Under the pieces are notes generated by a model. The model had not been told where the DNA came from. It did no database searches and was given only the letters and a program-made list of their open reading frames with translations. Positions 1 through 8,647 of a stretch of DNA of 54,892 nucleotides are shown here, piece by piece. This DNA is from Bacillus sp. 03113 (GTDB lineage Bacteria > Bacillota > Bacilli > Bacillales > Cytobacillaceae), in the NCBI RefSeq assembly GCF_006546985.1, contig NZ_VATK01000025.1, positions 1-54,892 of the forward strand. The letters run 5' to 3'. Position numbers and translations under genes: made by a program. Positions within the stretch are counted from its first letter, which is position 1. Every line of letters begins with the position of its first letter.

Positions 1-1
1 T

Positions 2-339
2 GATGATAGGGTAAAGATTGTGATATTTCCCCACTGCTTTGCTAACGCAGATTTTCTAAATGCCCTTATGGGCGCACTACTTCACGCGGGGGGATTATCG
101 ACGAAGTCGCTTTGCTTCAGTCAGTCGAAGCTGGTCAATTAGCAGGGGCTTATTTGGATGTTCTGGAAGAGGAACCCGTTAAAGAAGGATATTTTTTATT
201 AAAGAACAATAAGATTATTATTACACCCCATATTGCTGGTTTAACGGCTGAATCTCAAGTGAGGATTTCTAACATTATTGCAGATGAGGTTGTGAAGGTA
301 TTGCAAGGAAAACAGTCATTATCTTTAGTCTCATTATAG
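2..339 (+). pseudogene. D-2-hydroxyacid dehydrogenase, C-terminal remnant with frameshift
   Basis: The 3' part, read from about position 82, gives the end of an NAD-dependent D-isomer 2-hydroxyacid dehydrogenase: TSRGGIIDE (catalytic Arg region), YLDVLEEEP (catalytic Glu region) and TPHIAG (catalytic His). The part upstream of about position 80 is coding-like in another frame (NADFLNALMGALL). The two halves meet where the family has GALLINTSRGG, and the INT codons are missing, which fits a loss of about 10 bases. The frame used downstream also has a stop at 43-45. A start at TTG 112 would give only 75 residues, without the NAD-binding fold. It lies 20 bases before the next dehydrogenase, so it was probably once part of the same operon. 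The 5' end is outside the window, so the extent of decay is unknown. Confidence 0.7.
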
Positions 340-359
340 TGGTAAAGGAGGAATGAAGA

Positions 360-1433
360 TTGAGTAGTTATAAAAGCGAGGATTTAAAGTGTTTAATTCA
401 GAATGTTTTGACTAATCTTGGGGTAAAGAAAAGTGATGCTGAGGTTGTAGCGGACTCATTAGTAAGAGCCGATCTTGAAGGGCTCAGCAGCCATGGAATT
501 AGCAGATTGCCTATTTATTCAAAACGACTAAAGGAAGGTAGGATTAATGCAGCTCCATCGATAACCATAGACAAAAAAGGATTTTCAGTTATTACAGTGG
601 ATGGAGACAATGGATTAGGTCAAGTTGTATCGTATCAAGGAATTAAAGAAGGAATTAAAACAGCGAAAGATACGGGCATTGCTGCAATTGCTATTCGGAA
701 TAGTAATCATTTTGGTTGCGCCTCTTACTATTGTCAATTAGCCTGCGATGAAGGATTAGCAGCCATGATTATGACAAATTCTCCCCCTGGAATTCCTCCA
801 TGGGGAGGGAAAAAGGCGTTTTTTGGAACGAATCCCATTGCCTTTGGGTTTCCTGTTAAAAATCATCCAGATGTCATAATTGATATGTCTGCGAGTATCG
901 TTGCAAGAGGAAAAATTATTGAAGCTGCAAAAGAAGGGAAAGCAATACCTAAAGGTTGGGCGATGGATCAGAGAGGCTTTGATACAGAAGATCCAGTAGA
1001 AGCAATCAATGGAGCTATTCTTCCTTCAGGAGGAGTTAAAGGATATGGATTGGCCCTAGCAGTAGAGATATTATCTGGAATTTTAACAGGGGCAGCTTTT
1101 GGCCCTTATGTACAAAATATTTATAATGAAAACGATCAAGCGGCAAATGTTGGACATTTCTTTATTTTAATAGATATTGAGAAGTTTATACCACTCGACC
1201 ATTTTACAACGCTTCTGCAAAACATGCTAATTGAAATGAAAGAGATTCCTAAAAAAGAAGGAGTACAAACGATTTTATACCCTGGTGAGCGGAGAGAGGG
1301 ATCATATTCAAAGAAATTAATTTCTGGAATTCCTTTATCTGCTGAAGTTGAGAAGGAATTAATTGTTCTTGCAAAGCAATTACAGCTAGAGTTTCCTGAA
1401 AAAGGGTGGAAAATGCCATGTTTGAAAATTTGA
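360..1433 (+). CDS. Ldh2-family malate/L-lactate (or related 2-hydroxyacid) dehydrogenase
   Basis: This 357-residue protein belongs to the Ldh_2 (MDH2) fold of NAD(P)-dependent dehydrogenases, which oxidise malate, L-lactate, ureidoglycolate, sulfolactate and similar 2-hydroxyacids. Family landmarks include DLEGLSSHGISRLP near residue 40 with its conserved His, DGDNGLGQVV, RNSNHFG near residue 118, FFGTNPIAFG, the VARGKI segment and GVKGYGLALAVEILSG. Length is normal for the family and no break is seen. The TTG start at 360 is chosen because AAAGGAGG lies about 10 bases upstream and the nearby ATG at 353 ends after four codons. It overlaps the downstream GntR gene by 16 bases and precedes TctBAC genes, so its substrate is probably the imported carboxylate. 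The exact substrate cannot be read from the sequence. Confidence 0.88.
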   Translation: MSSYKSEDLKCLIQNVLTNLGVKKSDAEVVADSLVRADLEGLSSHGISRLPIYSKRLKEGRINAAPSITIDKKGFSVITVDGDNGLGQVVSYQGIKEGIKTAKDTGIAAIAIRNSNHFGCASYYCQLACDEGLAAMIMTNSPPGIPPWGGKKAFFGTNPIAFGFPVKNHPDVIIDMSASIVARGKIIEAAKEGKAIPKGWAMDQRGFDTEDPVEAINGAILPSGGVKGYGLALAVEILSGILTGAAFGPYVQNIYNENDQAANVGHFFILIDIEKFIPLDHFTTLLQNMLIEMKEIPKKEGVQTILYPGERREGSYSKKLISGIPLSAEVEKELIVLAKQLQLEFPEKGWKMPCLKI

Positions 1434-2119
1434 AATTTGATCGTTCTACTGTTCCAACGAAGATAGTTGAAGAAATTAAGACACTTATTCAAGAAGAGAA
1501 GCTGCAACCTGGGGAGAAGTTGCCTCCGGAAAGAGAGCTCTCTCTCCAACTCAACGTGAGTCGCAACACAATTAGAGAATCGTATAAAATTCTCTCTACA
1601 CTAGGATTTATTGAAATCAAACACGGCCAAGGGGCATTTGTAGCGGAGGGTACGACCAATTTAGCTAAACTAGCTGACCAATATTTTATTAGAAGCGATC
1701 AATTTACCGATTTGTTTGAAATGCGCAGGCTTATCGAAACACAGTCCGTGGTTTGGGCAGTCGAGCGTGCATCTGATTCAGATGTGGAAGAGCTTTACCA
1801 GTTTGTAAAAGAGACGGTTCTGTTAGTCAGCCAAAGCAAAATAGAAGCAAATTTGTTATCCGAGCGCGATCATAGATTTCATATTAAAATTGCCGAACTT
1901 TCCAATAATGCAATTGCTTTTAGGATCATGAACAGTCTTACTAGTCTTTTTAATAATGTTAGAGAGGAAACCTCCAAAATTCCGGATCGGTTAAACCATT
2001 CGTGGAGGGAACACCTGCAAATTGTAGAAATGTTAAAAAAACGTAATTCTCTTAAAGCAAAGGAATATATGGATCATCATTTACAAAGCGTTGAAAGAGC
2101 TTTAAAAGGAGAAGTGTAG
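1418..2119 (+). CDS. GntR/FadR-family transcriptional regulator
   Basis: This 233-residue regulator has an N-terminal winged helix of the GntR type (residues about 8-70, with LQPGEKLPPERELS and SRNTIRESYKIL). An all-helical FCD ligand domain follows (about 90-225, with FEMRRLIETQ and the HRFHIKIAEL and HLQIVEML metal/ligand helices). FCD domains usually bind small carboxylates. I chose ATG 1418 because AAGGGTGG lies just upstream; GTG 1406 in the same frame overlaps that site. The start lies inside the end of the dehydrogenase gene, so the two are translationally coupled. The likely role is control of this dehydrogenase and TctBAC operon in response to its substrate; whether it represses or activates is not visible. 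Confidence 0.85.
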   Translation: MFENLKFDRSTVPTKIVEEIKTLIQEEKLQPGEKLPPERELSLQLNVSRNTIRESYKILSTLGFIEIKHGQGAFVAEGTTNLAKLADQYFIRSDQFTDLFEMRRLIETQSVVWAVERASDSDVEELYQFVKETVLLVSQSKIEANLLSERDHRFHIKIAELSNNAIAFRIMNSLTSLFNNVREETSKIPDRLNHSWREHLQIVEMLKKRNSLKAKEYMDHHLQSVERALKGEV

Positions 2120-2127
2120 GGGGAGTT

Positions 2128-2589
2128 ATGAAGGATAAACTATTATCTGAAAATAGAATCGGTGGATTGATTGTTATAATTTTCGGTTTCTTATCCATAC
2201 ACGAATGCATTCGTCTTTACTCTTATAGTAGAGATATCTTAACTGGCGATCATGTTTTTCCTGGATTAATTGGTATACTGCTTGTTCTATTTGGATTCGG
2301 TTTATTTTTTGAAAGAAAAAGTGGAGGAAGAGAGTTTGAACGTCCACCGAGAAGAGTTGCGATCACAATTATTTTTTCGATCGTGATCCTCTTTATTTAC
2401 TGTATTTTAATTACATTTATCGGCTATATCATTAGTACATTATTAGTATCGGTTGGTCTAATAAAAGCAATAGGCAACTATCGTTGGATTTCATCTATAT
2501 TGTTGGGTGCAATCATGACAGCCACCTTGTATTTCGTGTTTATTGCATTGCTTAAAACTCCTTTTCCAAGTGTCATTTTATCATTTTAG
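2128..2589 (+). CDS. tctB: Tripartite tricarboxylate transporter, small membrane subunit TctB
   Basis: This 153-residue, very hydrophobic protein has four predicted membrane helices: about residues 10-27, 45-62, 80-105 and 110-145. It is placed directly before a TctA homologue, the usual position and size of TctB, the small integral subunit of TTT-family solute-binding-protein-dependent secondary transporters. The start is ATG 2128 with AGGGGGAG eight bases upstream, eight bases after the regulator's stop. TctB proteins are poorly conserved, so the assignment rests on size, topology and gene order as much as on sequence. Confidence 0.8.
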   Translation: MKDKLLSENRIGGLIVIIFGFLSIHECIRLYSYSRDILTGDHVFPGLIGILLVLFGFGLFFERKSGGREFERPPRRVAITIIFSIVILFIYCILITFIGYIISTLLVSVGLIKAIGNYRWISSILLGAIMTATLYFVFIALLKTPFPSVILSF

Positions 2590-2605
2590 GAAGAAGGGAA
2601 CTCTT

Positions 2606-4123
2606 ATGGAATCGATCATGAATTTATTGGGCGGCTTCAGTGAAGTAATTACTCCTATCAATCTGCTTATCATCTTAACAGGATCACTTTTAGGCACTTT
2701 TGTTGGTATTCTTCCTGGTCTTGGCCCAACATCAGCTATGGCTGTTCTTTTACCAGTTACAACAGTTCTTGATCCAGTTCAAGGACTCATGATGATGGCT
2801 GGTATCTACTATGGATCTATGTATGGAGGGTCAACTACAGCTATTTTAATGAATATTCCAGGTGAATCATCATCTGTACCTACTACATTGGATGGTTACC
2901 CACTTGCAAAACAGGGAAGAGCTGGTGCTGCTCTTGGGATTGCAGCAATTGGTTCTTTCATTGCGGGAATTATTGGCTTAATTGGGCTTGTTTTATTTGC
3001 TCCCATATTAGCTGATCAGGCTTTAAAATTCGGCCCTCCTGAATACTTTTCACTAATGTTAGTTTCATTAATGGTCCTATTTAATTTAACAGGCTTTTCC
3101 TTTAAAAAGTCATTTATAATGGGTTTATTTGGGTTTTTAATCTCGTTTGTTGGAATCGGATTAACAACGGGGGTGCCAAGGTTTGATCTAGGATTCAGCT
3201 TCCTTACAGGTGGATTTGAAATGGTCAGTATCATTATCGGTCTATTTGCTATTTCAGAAGTATTGAAGGGACTCGAAGAAAACCGCAATTCAAAGCCTCA
3301 TGTAAAAGTAAAAGGGGTCTATCCGAGCAAAAAAGACTTAAGTTTGAGTAAGTATCCCATTATAAGAGGTGGTTTGCTCGGTTTTTTCCTTGGAATATTA
3401 CCTGGTGTATCGGCAACTATTACTTCCTTTTTATCTTATGATTTAGAAAAAAAACTTTCAAAATATCCAGATCGGTTTGGGAAGGGTGCAATTGAAGGGG
3501 TTGCTGGGCCAGAATCAGCAAATAATGCAACTAGTTCAGGTGGGTTTATCCCTTTACTATCGCTTGGAATTCCTGCATCACCACCTTTAGCCGTATTATT
3601 AGCAGCTCTCATGATATATGGTTTAACGCCTGGTCCAGTATTATTTGAACAAAATAGTCAAATGGTATGGATGATTATCGCGAGTATGTTTGTAGGTAAT
3701 GCTATTCTTTTACTATTAAATTTACCTTTGGTTGGAATATGGGCAAAGCTTACTGAAGTTCCTTTTGGAATTTTGGCTCCTATCATTCTCTTGATTAGCA
3801 TTTTAGGTGCCTATTCTGTAAGAAATAGTATGTTTGATGTCGTCGTTGCGATTATTTTTAGCGTATTAGGTTACTTATTTAACAAATTCCAATGGCCAAT
3901 CATTCCATTTGTTTTATGTATGGTACTGGGTCCGAAAATAGAGAGTTCATTTATTCAATCTTTAGAAATGTCATCTGGCAATTTACTGATTTTTGTTCAA
4001 CGTCCAATCTCTTTATCGATATTACTAGTTTCTGGAATTTTATTAATCATATCCATCCTTTTAATGAAAAGAACGAAAAAAAGAGTTTTACAGGAAGCAG
4101 GAGAAGAATTGGAATTCTCATAA
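2606..4123 (+). CDS. tctA: Tripartite tricarboxylate transporter, large membrane subunit TctA
   Basis: This 505-residue polytopic membrane protein, with about 11-12 helices, forms the transport channel of a TTT transporter. The family signature appears twice, as expected from the internal duplication: GILPGLGPTSAMA near residue 35 and GILPGVSATIT near residue 260. YGLTPGP occurs near residue 340. Transport is normally driven by a cation gradient, with substrate delivered by TctC. The ATG at 2606 is chosen because AAGAAGGGAA lies just before it and it gives the usual family length; an upstream in-frame start would run into tctB. Substrates of the family include citrate, tartrate, terephthalate and other carboxylates. 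Confidence 0.93.
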   Translation: MESIMNLLGGFSEVITPINLLIILTGSLLGTFVGILPGLGPTSAMAVLLPVTTVLDPVQGLMMMAGIYYGSMYGGSTTAILMNIPGESSSVPTTLDGYPLAKQGRAGAALGIAAIGSFIAGIIGLIGLVLFAPILADQALKFGPPEYFSLMLVSLMVLFNLTGFSFKKSFIMGLFGFLISFVGIGLTTGVPRFDLGFSFLTGGFEMVSIIIGLFAISEVLKGLEENRNSKPHVKVKGVYPSKKDLSLSKYPIIRGGLLGFFLGILPGVSATITSFLSYDLEKKLSKYPDRFGKGAIEGVAGPESANNATSSGGFIPLLSLGIPASPPLAVLLAALMIYGLTPGPVLFEQNSQMVWMIIASMFVGNAILLLLNLPLVGIWAKLTEVPFGILAPIILLISILGAYSVRNSMFDVVVAIIFSVLGYLFNKFQWPIIPFVLCMVLGPKIESSFIQSLEMSSGNLLIFVQRPISLSILLVSGILLIISILLMKRTKKRVLQEAGEELEFS

Positions 4124-4146
4124 AAATTTTTTGGGAGGTAATGATC

Positions 4147-5163
4147 ATGAAAAAGGGCTTACCATTATTAGTTACTAGTCTATTATTAGTTGGAGCTTTG
4201 CTTTCAGGCTGCTCATCAAATTCTACATCAACAGTTGATAAAAATAATAAAGGCATTGAATATCCGAAAAGACAGATAGAGCTTGTCGTACCATTTGCTG
4301 CAGGGGGTGGTGTTGATTTGGCAGCACGTTCAGTTGCTGACTATTTAAGCGAAGAATGGAAACAGCCTATTGTTGTTACGAACAAACCGGGAGGTGGAGG
4401 AATTATTGGTGCACAATATGCTCTAAAGGAGTCAAAAGCCGATGGATATACCGTTCTAGTTAACAATAATTCCTCCACAACGATGTATGAAGCAGGAACT
4501 TTAAATCCTACTTTAGCTGTCAAGGACAATAAATTTGCTTCTCGGATTGCAGAAGGAACGCTTGCTTACGCTGTCAATGCTGATGCTGAATGGAATAGTT
4601 TTAAAGAATTCTCAGATTGGGTAAAGTCAAACCCTGAAAAACTAACATGGGCAAGTGTAGGCCCTGCGGGATTTTCATCGTTTGGTGTAGCAGAATGGCT
4701 TCAATCCATAGATGTAAATTTTAAAAAGACAACGATGGTATCCTCTGAGGGAGCCACTGATTCTGCAGCAAAAGTAGCAGGGGGACACGTTGTATTGGCT
4801 GTTCACACGGTTGGAGAATTGGCTCCTCTAGTAGAAGCAGGAAAAATTAAATTACTTGCGGTTCAATCATCAGAACGAAATTCACTTTTCCCTAATGTAC
4901 CAACTGTTAAGGAAGAAGGTTTTGATGGATTAACAGTCAAATGGTGGACCGGATTGTCGTTTGCAGCTAACACACCGGATGAAATCGTTGAAAAATGGGA
5001 TAAGGCAATTGAGAAAATGGAAAGTGACGAGGCGTTTATTAAACAATTAGAAAAAATTAAGCTTGAGCCTTCTTATTTAAACTCTTCAGACTTTACCAAA
5101 GATGTAGAAAATGAAACGAAAAAATACACAAAATTAGCTGAAGACGCAGGAATTCGAAAGTGA
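4147..5163 (+). CDS. tctC: Tripartite tricarboxylate transporter solute-binding lipoprotein TctC (Bug family)
   Basis: This 338-residue extracytoplasmic binding protein begins with a lipoprotein signal. A Lys-rich start and hydrophobic core lead to the lipobox LLSGC, with the lipidated Cys at residue 22. The mature part has Bug-family features: IELVVPFAAGGGVDLAAR (the loop that grips the carboxylate), NKPGGGGIIGA and PNVPTVKEEGFDG. It captures the substrate and passes it to TctAB. ATG 4147 is chosen over ATG 4141 because GGAGGT at 4134-4139 leaves only one base before 4141 but seven before 4147. It is the last gene of the operon and is followed by a strong terminator. Confidence 0.92.
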   Translation: MKKGLPLLVTSLLLVGALLSGCSSNSTSTVDKNNKGIEYPKRQIELVVPFAAGGGVDLAARSVADYLSEEWKQPIVVTNKPGGGGIIGAQYALKESKADGYTVLVNNNSSTTMYEAGTLNPTLAVKDNKFASRIAEGTLAYAVNADAEWNSFKEFSDWVKSNPEKLTWASVGPAGFSSFGVAEWLQSIDVNFKKTTMVSSEGATDSAAKVAGGHVVLAVHTVGELAPLVEAGKIKLLAVQSSERNSLFPNVPTVKEEGFDGLTVKWWTGLSFAANTPDEIVEKWDKAIEKMESDEAFIKQLEKIKLEPSYLNSSDFTKDVENETKKYTKLAEDAGIRK

Positions 5164-5186
5164 CCTCGTGATAAAGCTAAAAACAC

Positions 5187-5226
5187 AAAAAGGATTTAGA
5201 ACTATAAAAAGTTCCAGATCCTTTTT
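5187..5226. terminator. Rho-independent terminator between converging tctC and VOC gene
   Basis: The inverted repeat AAAAAGGAT-T-AGAAC ... GTTC-C-AGATCCTTTTT forms a long stem with a short AT-rich loop. It carries T-runs on both strands, so it can end the tctBAC transcript and the converging VOC-protein transcript. Confidence 0.85.
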
Positions 5227-5244
5227 GAATAAATTTTGTAAAAA

Positions 5245-5673
5245 TTACAATACTGATTCTCCATTGTCATAATTCAATTGCCAATGAATTCCGAACTTAT
5301 CCGTCACCTGTCCGTATAGCTTACTCCAAAACGTTTCTTGCAGCTCCATACCTACAGTGCCGCCTTCTTTTAGTTTATGAAAAATCGACTTAATTTCATT
5401 TATATCCTTATTAATAAACGCTAGCGTTACGTTGTTCCCTTCAATAAAAGGCATACCAGGAAAAACATCAGAAAACATCACATTACTTCCATCAATGTTT
5501 AAACGAGTGTGCATGACTAAATTTTTTGCTTCCTCAGGAAGGGGAAAGTCTGGGTGAGGTGGCGCTTCTCCAAAAGTCATAATTTGAGGTTCGTCTGTTC
5601 CAAAAACTTGTGCATAAAATTCTACAGCTTCCCGACATTTCCCATTAAAATTAAGATAAACATCTACTGACAT
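5245..5673 (-). CDS. VOC-superfamily (PhnB/glyoxalase-like) protein
   Basis: This 142-residue protein has the paired beta-alpha-beta-beta-beta layout of the VOC superfamily. It matches the PhnB-type subgroup in its opening (YLNFNGKCREAVEFYAQVFG), FSDVFPG in the middle and an ending of TDKFGIHWQLNYD. Such proteins are single-domain members often annotated as '3-demethylubiquinone-9 3-methyltransferase-like', but no methyltransferase activity is implied and the biochemical role is unknown. The start is the ATG at 5673, preceded by GGGAGTGAG; a TTG 15 bases further upstream overlaps this site. It is transcribed alone and converges on tctC. Confidence 0.82.
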   Translation of the reverse strand: MSVDVYLNFNGKCREAVEFYAQVFGTDEPQIMTFGEAPPHPDFPLPEEAKNLVMHTRLNIDGSNVMFSDVFPGMPFIEGNNVTLAFINKDINEIKSIFHKLKEGGTVGMELQETFWSKLYGQVTDKFGIHWQLNYDNGESVL

Positions 5674-5968
5674 ATGTCTCACTCCCAAACATTAAATTAT
5701 AAACCACTGTTATTAAGTGATTTACTTTCATATTGTATCATTAACTGTTCATAATCGAAAATAATTCAATAAAGCGCTTTAAAATAAAAAAGTATGCTTA
5801 AACCATTTTGTTATTTTATTATAGAAAAACTAAAAAATTGGTGAAAAATATTAAATTAAGGACAAAATGGAACTTATTTACTATTCCAATTAAAATTGTA
5901 AAAAGATACTATATAAAATGAAAGTATACACTTACATTTTGTTTTAAATGAGCAAGGAGTGGGAAACG

Positions 5969-6712
5969 ATGAAAAAGAAAATAATTCTCAATTTATTGGT
6001 AATCGGTTCTATGACTACATTAGTAGGGTGTACAGGTTCAGAAAAGGACATTGGATATTCAGGATTTGTGGAAGGAAATAGCGTACAAATTCAAAGTGAA
6101 TTAGCAGGGAAAATATCAGAGATCCACATTCAGGAAGGGTCAGTTATTAAAAGTGGTGACGAGTTAATTTCTTTAAATACAGAACAACTTGATTTGGAAA
6201 TTGAAAATGCAAAAGTAGGAATTGACATTGCAAAAGCAAAAAAAGAAGAAGCCGATGCTTCAGGTAGAGATTATTTAATTGATCAAGCTGATGGTGCAAT
6301 TAAACAAGCAGAAAATAATTTGAAACTACTAGAACTTCAAAAATCAAAATCTACATTAAGAGGACCAATTGAAGGAGTTGTACAGGATATACATATAACG
6401 GAAGGTGAAGTGGTTAATCCAAATGAAACCTTAGTTACCATAATCGATAATAATAATAAAGAAGTAGTTGTATACGTAGATGAAAAGGATTTAAGTTTAA
6501 TAGAAAAGGAGAAGAAGATAAAAGTAAAATCAGTTGCTTATGATAGGAGGACTTTTGAAGGCATTGTGAAAAGAATTGCTACTGAAGCAGAATTTACTCC
6601 ACAAAATGTACAAACAAAAGAAGAAAGGACAAAGAGAGTTTTCGCAGTTACCATTGATGTATCTAAAGTAACAGAGTTAAAACCAGGTATGTCAGTCGAT
6701 ATAGATCTATAA
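5969..6712 (+). CDS. HlyD/MFP-family efflux adaptor lipoprotein
   Basis: This 247-residue adaptor for an ABC-2 efflux system has a signal with the lipobox LVGC (Cys 21), anchoring it to the outer face of the membrane. A biotinyl-lipoyl-like half follows (EGNSVQIQSELAGKISEIHIQEGSVIKSGDEL), then a short helical hairpin rich in Lys, Glu and Ala (about residues 70-120). The matching half comes next (LRGPIEGVVQDIHITEGEVV), with a C-terminal beta domain ending in LKPGMSVDIDL. The organisation resembles YbhG/YhiI proteins. ATG 5969 follows AAGGAGTGGG; the ATG at 5948 lies before that site. It heads an operon with the ATPase, permease and TetR genes. Confidence 0.88.
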   Translation: MKKKIILNLLVIGSMTTLVGCTGSEKDIGYSGFVEGNSVQIQSELAGKISEIHIQEGSVIKSGDELISLNTEQLDLEIENAKVGIDIAKAKKEEADASGRDYLIDQADGAIKQAENNLKLLELQKSKSTLRGPIEGVVQDIHITEGEVVNPNETLVTIIDNNNKEVVVYVDEKDLSLIEKEKKIKVKSVAYDRRTFEGIVKRIATEAEFTPQNVQTKEERTKRVFAVTIDVSKVTELKPGMSVDIDL

Positions 6713-6717
6713 GAAAG

Positions 6718-7497
6718 ATGGTGAGTAAATTGAGTAATTTTGCAATCGAAACGGAAGACCTTACAAAGCAATTTGGTAAATTATTGGTTGTAAACAAGGT
6801 GAATTTAAGTGTGCCAAAAGGACATATCTATGGTTTTTTAGGTCCGAACGGTTCGGGAAAATCTACGATGATTAGAATGTTGTGTGGCGTATTAGAACCT
6901 ACGTCCGGAAATGGAACTGTATTGGGGCATGATATAAAAAAAGAACCTGAAAGCATCAAGCAAAAAATTGGTTATATGTCTCAAAAATTTAGTTTATACC
7001 AAGAATTAACGGTAAAAGAAAATCTTGATTTTTACTCAGGGATCTATGGACTAAAAGGAGAAGAGAGTAAAAATAGACAGAAGGAGTTAATTGAAGTATC
7101 AGGTTTAGTTGGAAGAGAAAATCAACGTGCATCATCATTATCAGGTGGCTGGAAACAGCGCTTGGCATTAAGCTGTGCCTTAATACATAGACCTGATCTG
7201 TTAATATTAGATGAACCGACAGCAGGTGTTGATCCAGTATCTAGAAGAATTTTTTGGGATATTATCACACAGCTAGCAAAAGAGGGTATAACTATTCTTG
7301 TTACCACTCACTATATGGATGAAGCAGAATTGTGTGATGAGATTGGATTTATATTTTTTGGTAACATTTTAATTAAAGGAAAACCGGAAGAACTAATAAA
7401 AGAGCATAACGTGCGAAATTTAGATGATCTATTTATTAAATTGGTAGAGGAACAGGAACACAATCCACTCAAAGGAGGTGGACTAACATATGTCTAA
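6718..7497 (+). CDS. ABC transporter ATP-binding protein (ABC-2 efflux type)
   Basis: This 259-residue nucleotide-binding subunit carries a Walker A motif (GPNGSGKST, about residue 42), Q-loop region (YMSQKFSLY), Walker B (LLILDEPTAGVDP) and H-loop (VTTHYMDEAE). The ABC signature reads LSGGWKQR: Trp replaces the usual Gln after LSGG, a variant seen in some drug-export ATPases. It would energise the permease encoded by the overlapping next gene. The start is uncertain: ATG 6718 has only a weak upstream AGAAAG, while TTG 6730 follows GATGGTGAG; the N-terminus differs by four residues. The end overlaps the permease start by 8 bases. Confidence 0.92.
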   Translation: MVSKLSNFAIETEDLTKQFGKLLVVNKVNLSVPKGHIYGFLGPNGSGKSTMIRMLCGVLEPTSGNGTVLGHDIKKEPESIKQKIGYMSQKFSLYQELTVKENLDFYSGIYGLKGEESKNRQKELIEVSGLVGRENQRASSLSGGWKQRLALSCALIHRPDLLILDEPTAGVDPVSRRIFWDIITQLAKEGITILVTTHYMDEAELCDEIGFIFFGNILIKGKPEELIKEHNVRNLDDLFIKLVEEQEHNPLKGGGLTYV

Positions 7498-8638
7498 GAA
7501 TGGATCTCCCTTTAAAATAACTCGATATATATCTATTGTGAAAAAAGAAATAATTCAAATCAAAAGAGATCCTGGAAGTTTGGCAATCGCTTTAGTGTTG
7601 CCGGTTGTACTTTTATTTTTATTAGGATATGCCGTTAGTTCCGAGGTCGAAAATATAGAAATGGCTGTGTGGGATCAAAACCAGACAAGTGCTAGTAGAG
7701 ACTTGATCAAGAGCTTTGAGAATAGTCATTATTTTACATATCATGTGAATGCTGTTTCTTATCAAGAAATTGAAGGCATGCTTGATCGCGGCGAGGTCAG
7801 TATGGCTCTAGTCATTCCAAAGTCTTACTCAAACAATTTAACAAAAGATACAGCGTCTATTCAAATTTTAATTGATGGTTCAAATCCTACTATATCGAAA
7901 ACAGCTCTATCGAATTCCAAGTTAATTGCCCAAGATAAATCAATAAAATTACAAATGGAGCAGCTTAATCAATTAGGTGCAGGGGAGATGGTCCAACCAA
8001 TTAAAGGGGAGTCGCGTGTACTGTACAATCCGAATATGGAAGTAATGAAGTTTAATATCCCTGCGTTAATTGGATTAATTATGCAAGAAGTAATATTAAT
8101 CTTAACGGCGTTTTCATTAGTTCGCGAGAAGGAAAAAGGGACAATGGAACAGCTGATCGTTACACCTATTAAATCAAGTGAATTAATATTAGGAAAATTA
8201 ACTCCATATGTTGGGATTGGTTTGTTTTCGTTTCTATTTGTACTGGTTACAGCTATAGGATGGTTTGAAGTTTCGATAGAAGGAAGCATGACTTTGTTAT
8301 TAGTATTAAGTATGTTATTCCTTGTTACAACTTTAGCGATGGGGATATTAGTATCAACCCTCGCAAAAAACCAGTTGCAAGCAATGTATATGGCATTCGC
8401 AATCATATTGCCAAGTGTTATTTTATCAGGGTTTGTTTTTCCTAGGGAACCAATGCCATACATTATCCAAATATTAGGAGGTTTTATTCCGCTTACGTAT
8501 TATTTAGAAATTTTACGTGGGATTTTCTTAAAGGGAGTAGGGATTCAAGAACTATGGACTCAAACAATCATACTATCTATATTTACGATTCTTTTATGTG
8601 TTGCAACTATTCTGCGTTTTAAGAAAAATCTGGAGTAG
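7490..8638 (+). CDS. ABC-2 type efflux permease
   Basis: This 382-residue membrane subunit has the classic ABC-2 layout. A single helix near residues 30-50 is followed by a large extracytoplasmic domain of about 130 residues. Five further helices from about 190 onward include the conserved VREKEKGTMEQLIVTPI cytoplasmic segment and the LSGFVFPREPMP re-entrant motif. It resembles YbhS/YhhJ and YhiH-type exporters. Only one permease gene is present, so the functional transporter is probably a homodimer, whereas E. coli YbhFSR uses two permeases. The start is ATG 7490, behind a near-perfect AAAGGAGGTGG. Confidence 0.9.
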   Translation: MSKNGSPFKITRYISIVKKEIIQIKRDPGSLAIALVLPVVLLFLLGYAVSSEVENIEMAVWDQNQTSASRDLIKSFENSHYFTYHVNAVSYQEIEGMLDRGEVSMALVIPKSYSNNLTKDTASIQILIDGSNPTISKTALSNSKLIAQDKSIKLQMEQLNQLGAGEMVQPIKGESRVLYNPNMEVMKFNIPALIGLIMQEVILILTAFSLVREKEKGTMEQLIVTPIKSSELILGKLTPYVGIGLFSFLFVLVTAIGWFEVSIEGSMTLLLVLSMLFLVTTLAMGILVSTLAKNQLQAMYMAFAIILPSVILSGFVFPREPMPYIIQILGGFIPLTYYLEILRGIFLKGVGIQELWTQTIILSIFTILLCVATILRFKKNLE

Positions 8639-8647
8639 GTGGCAAAA

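Noticed and set aside
1136-1549. 137-codon antisense frame
   Set aside because: It is a shadow of the Ldh2 and GntR genes.
5770-5790. Palindrome AAAGCGCTTT before the efflux operon, considered as a cre box
   Set aside because: It lacks the TG and CA edges of the cre consensus.
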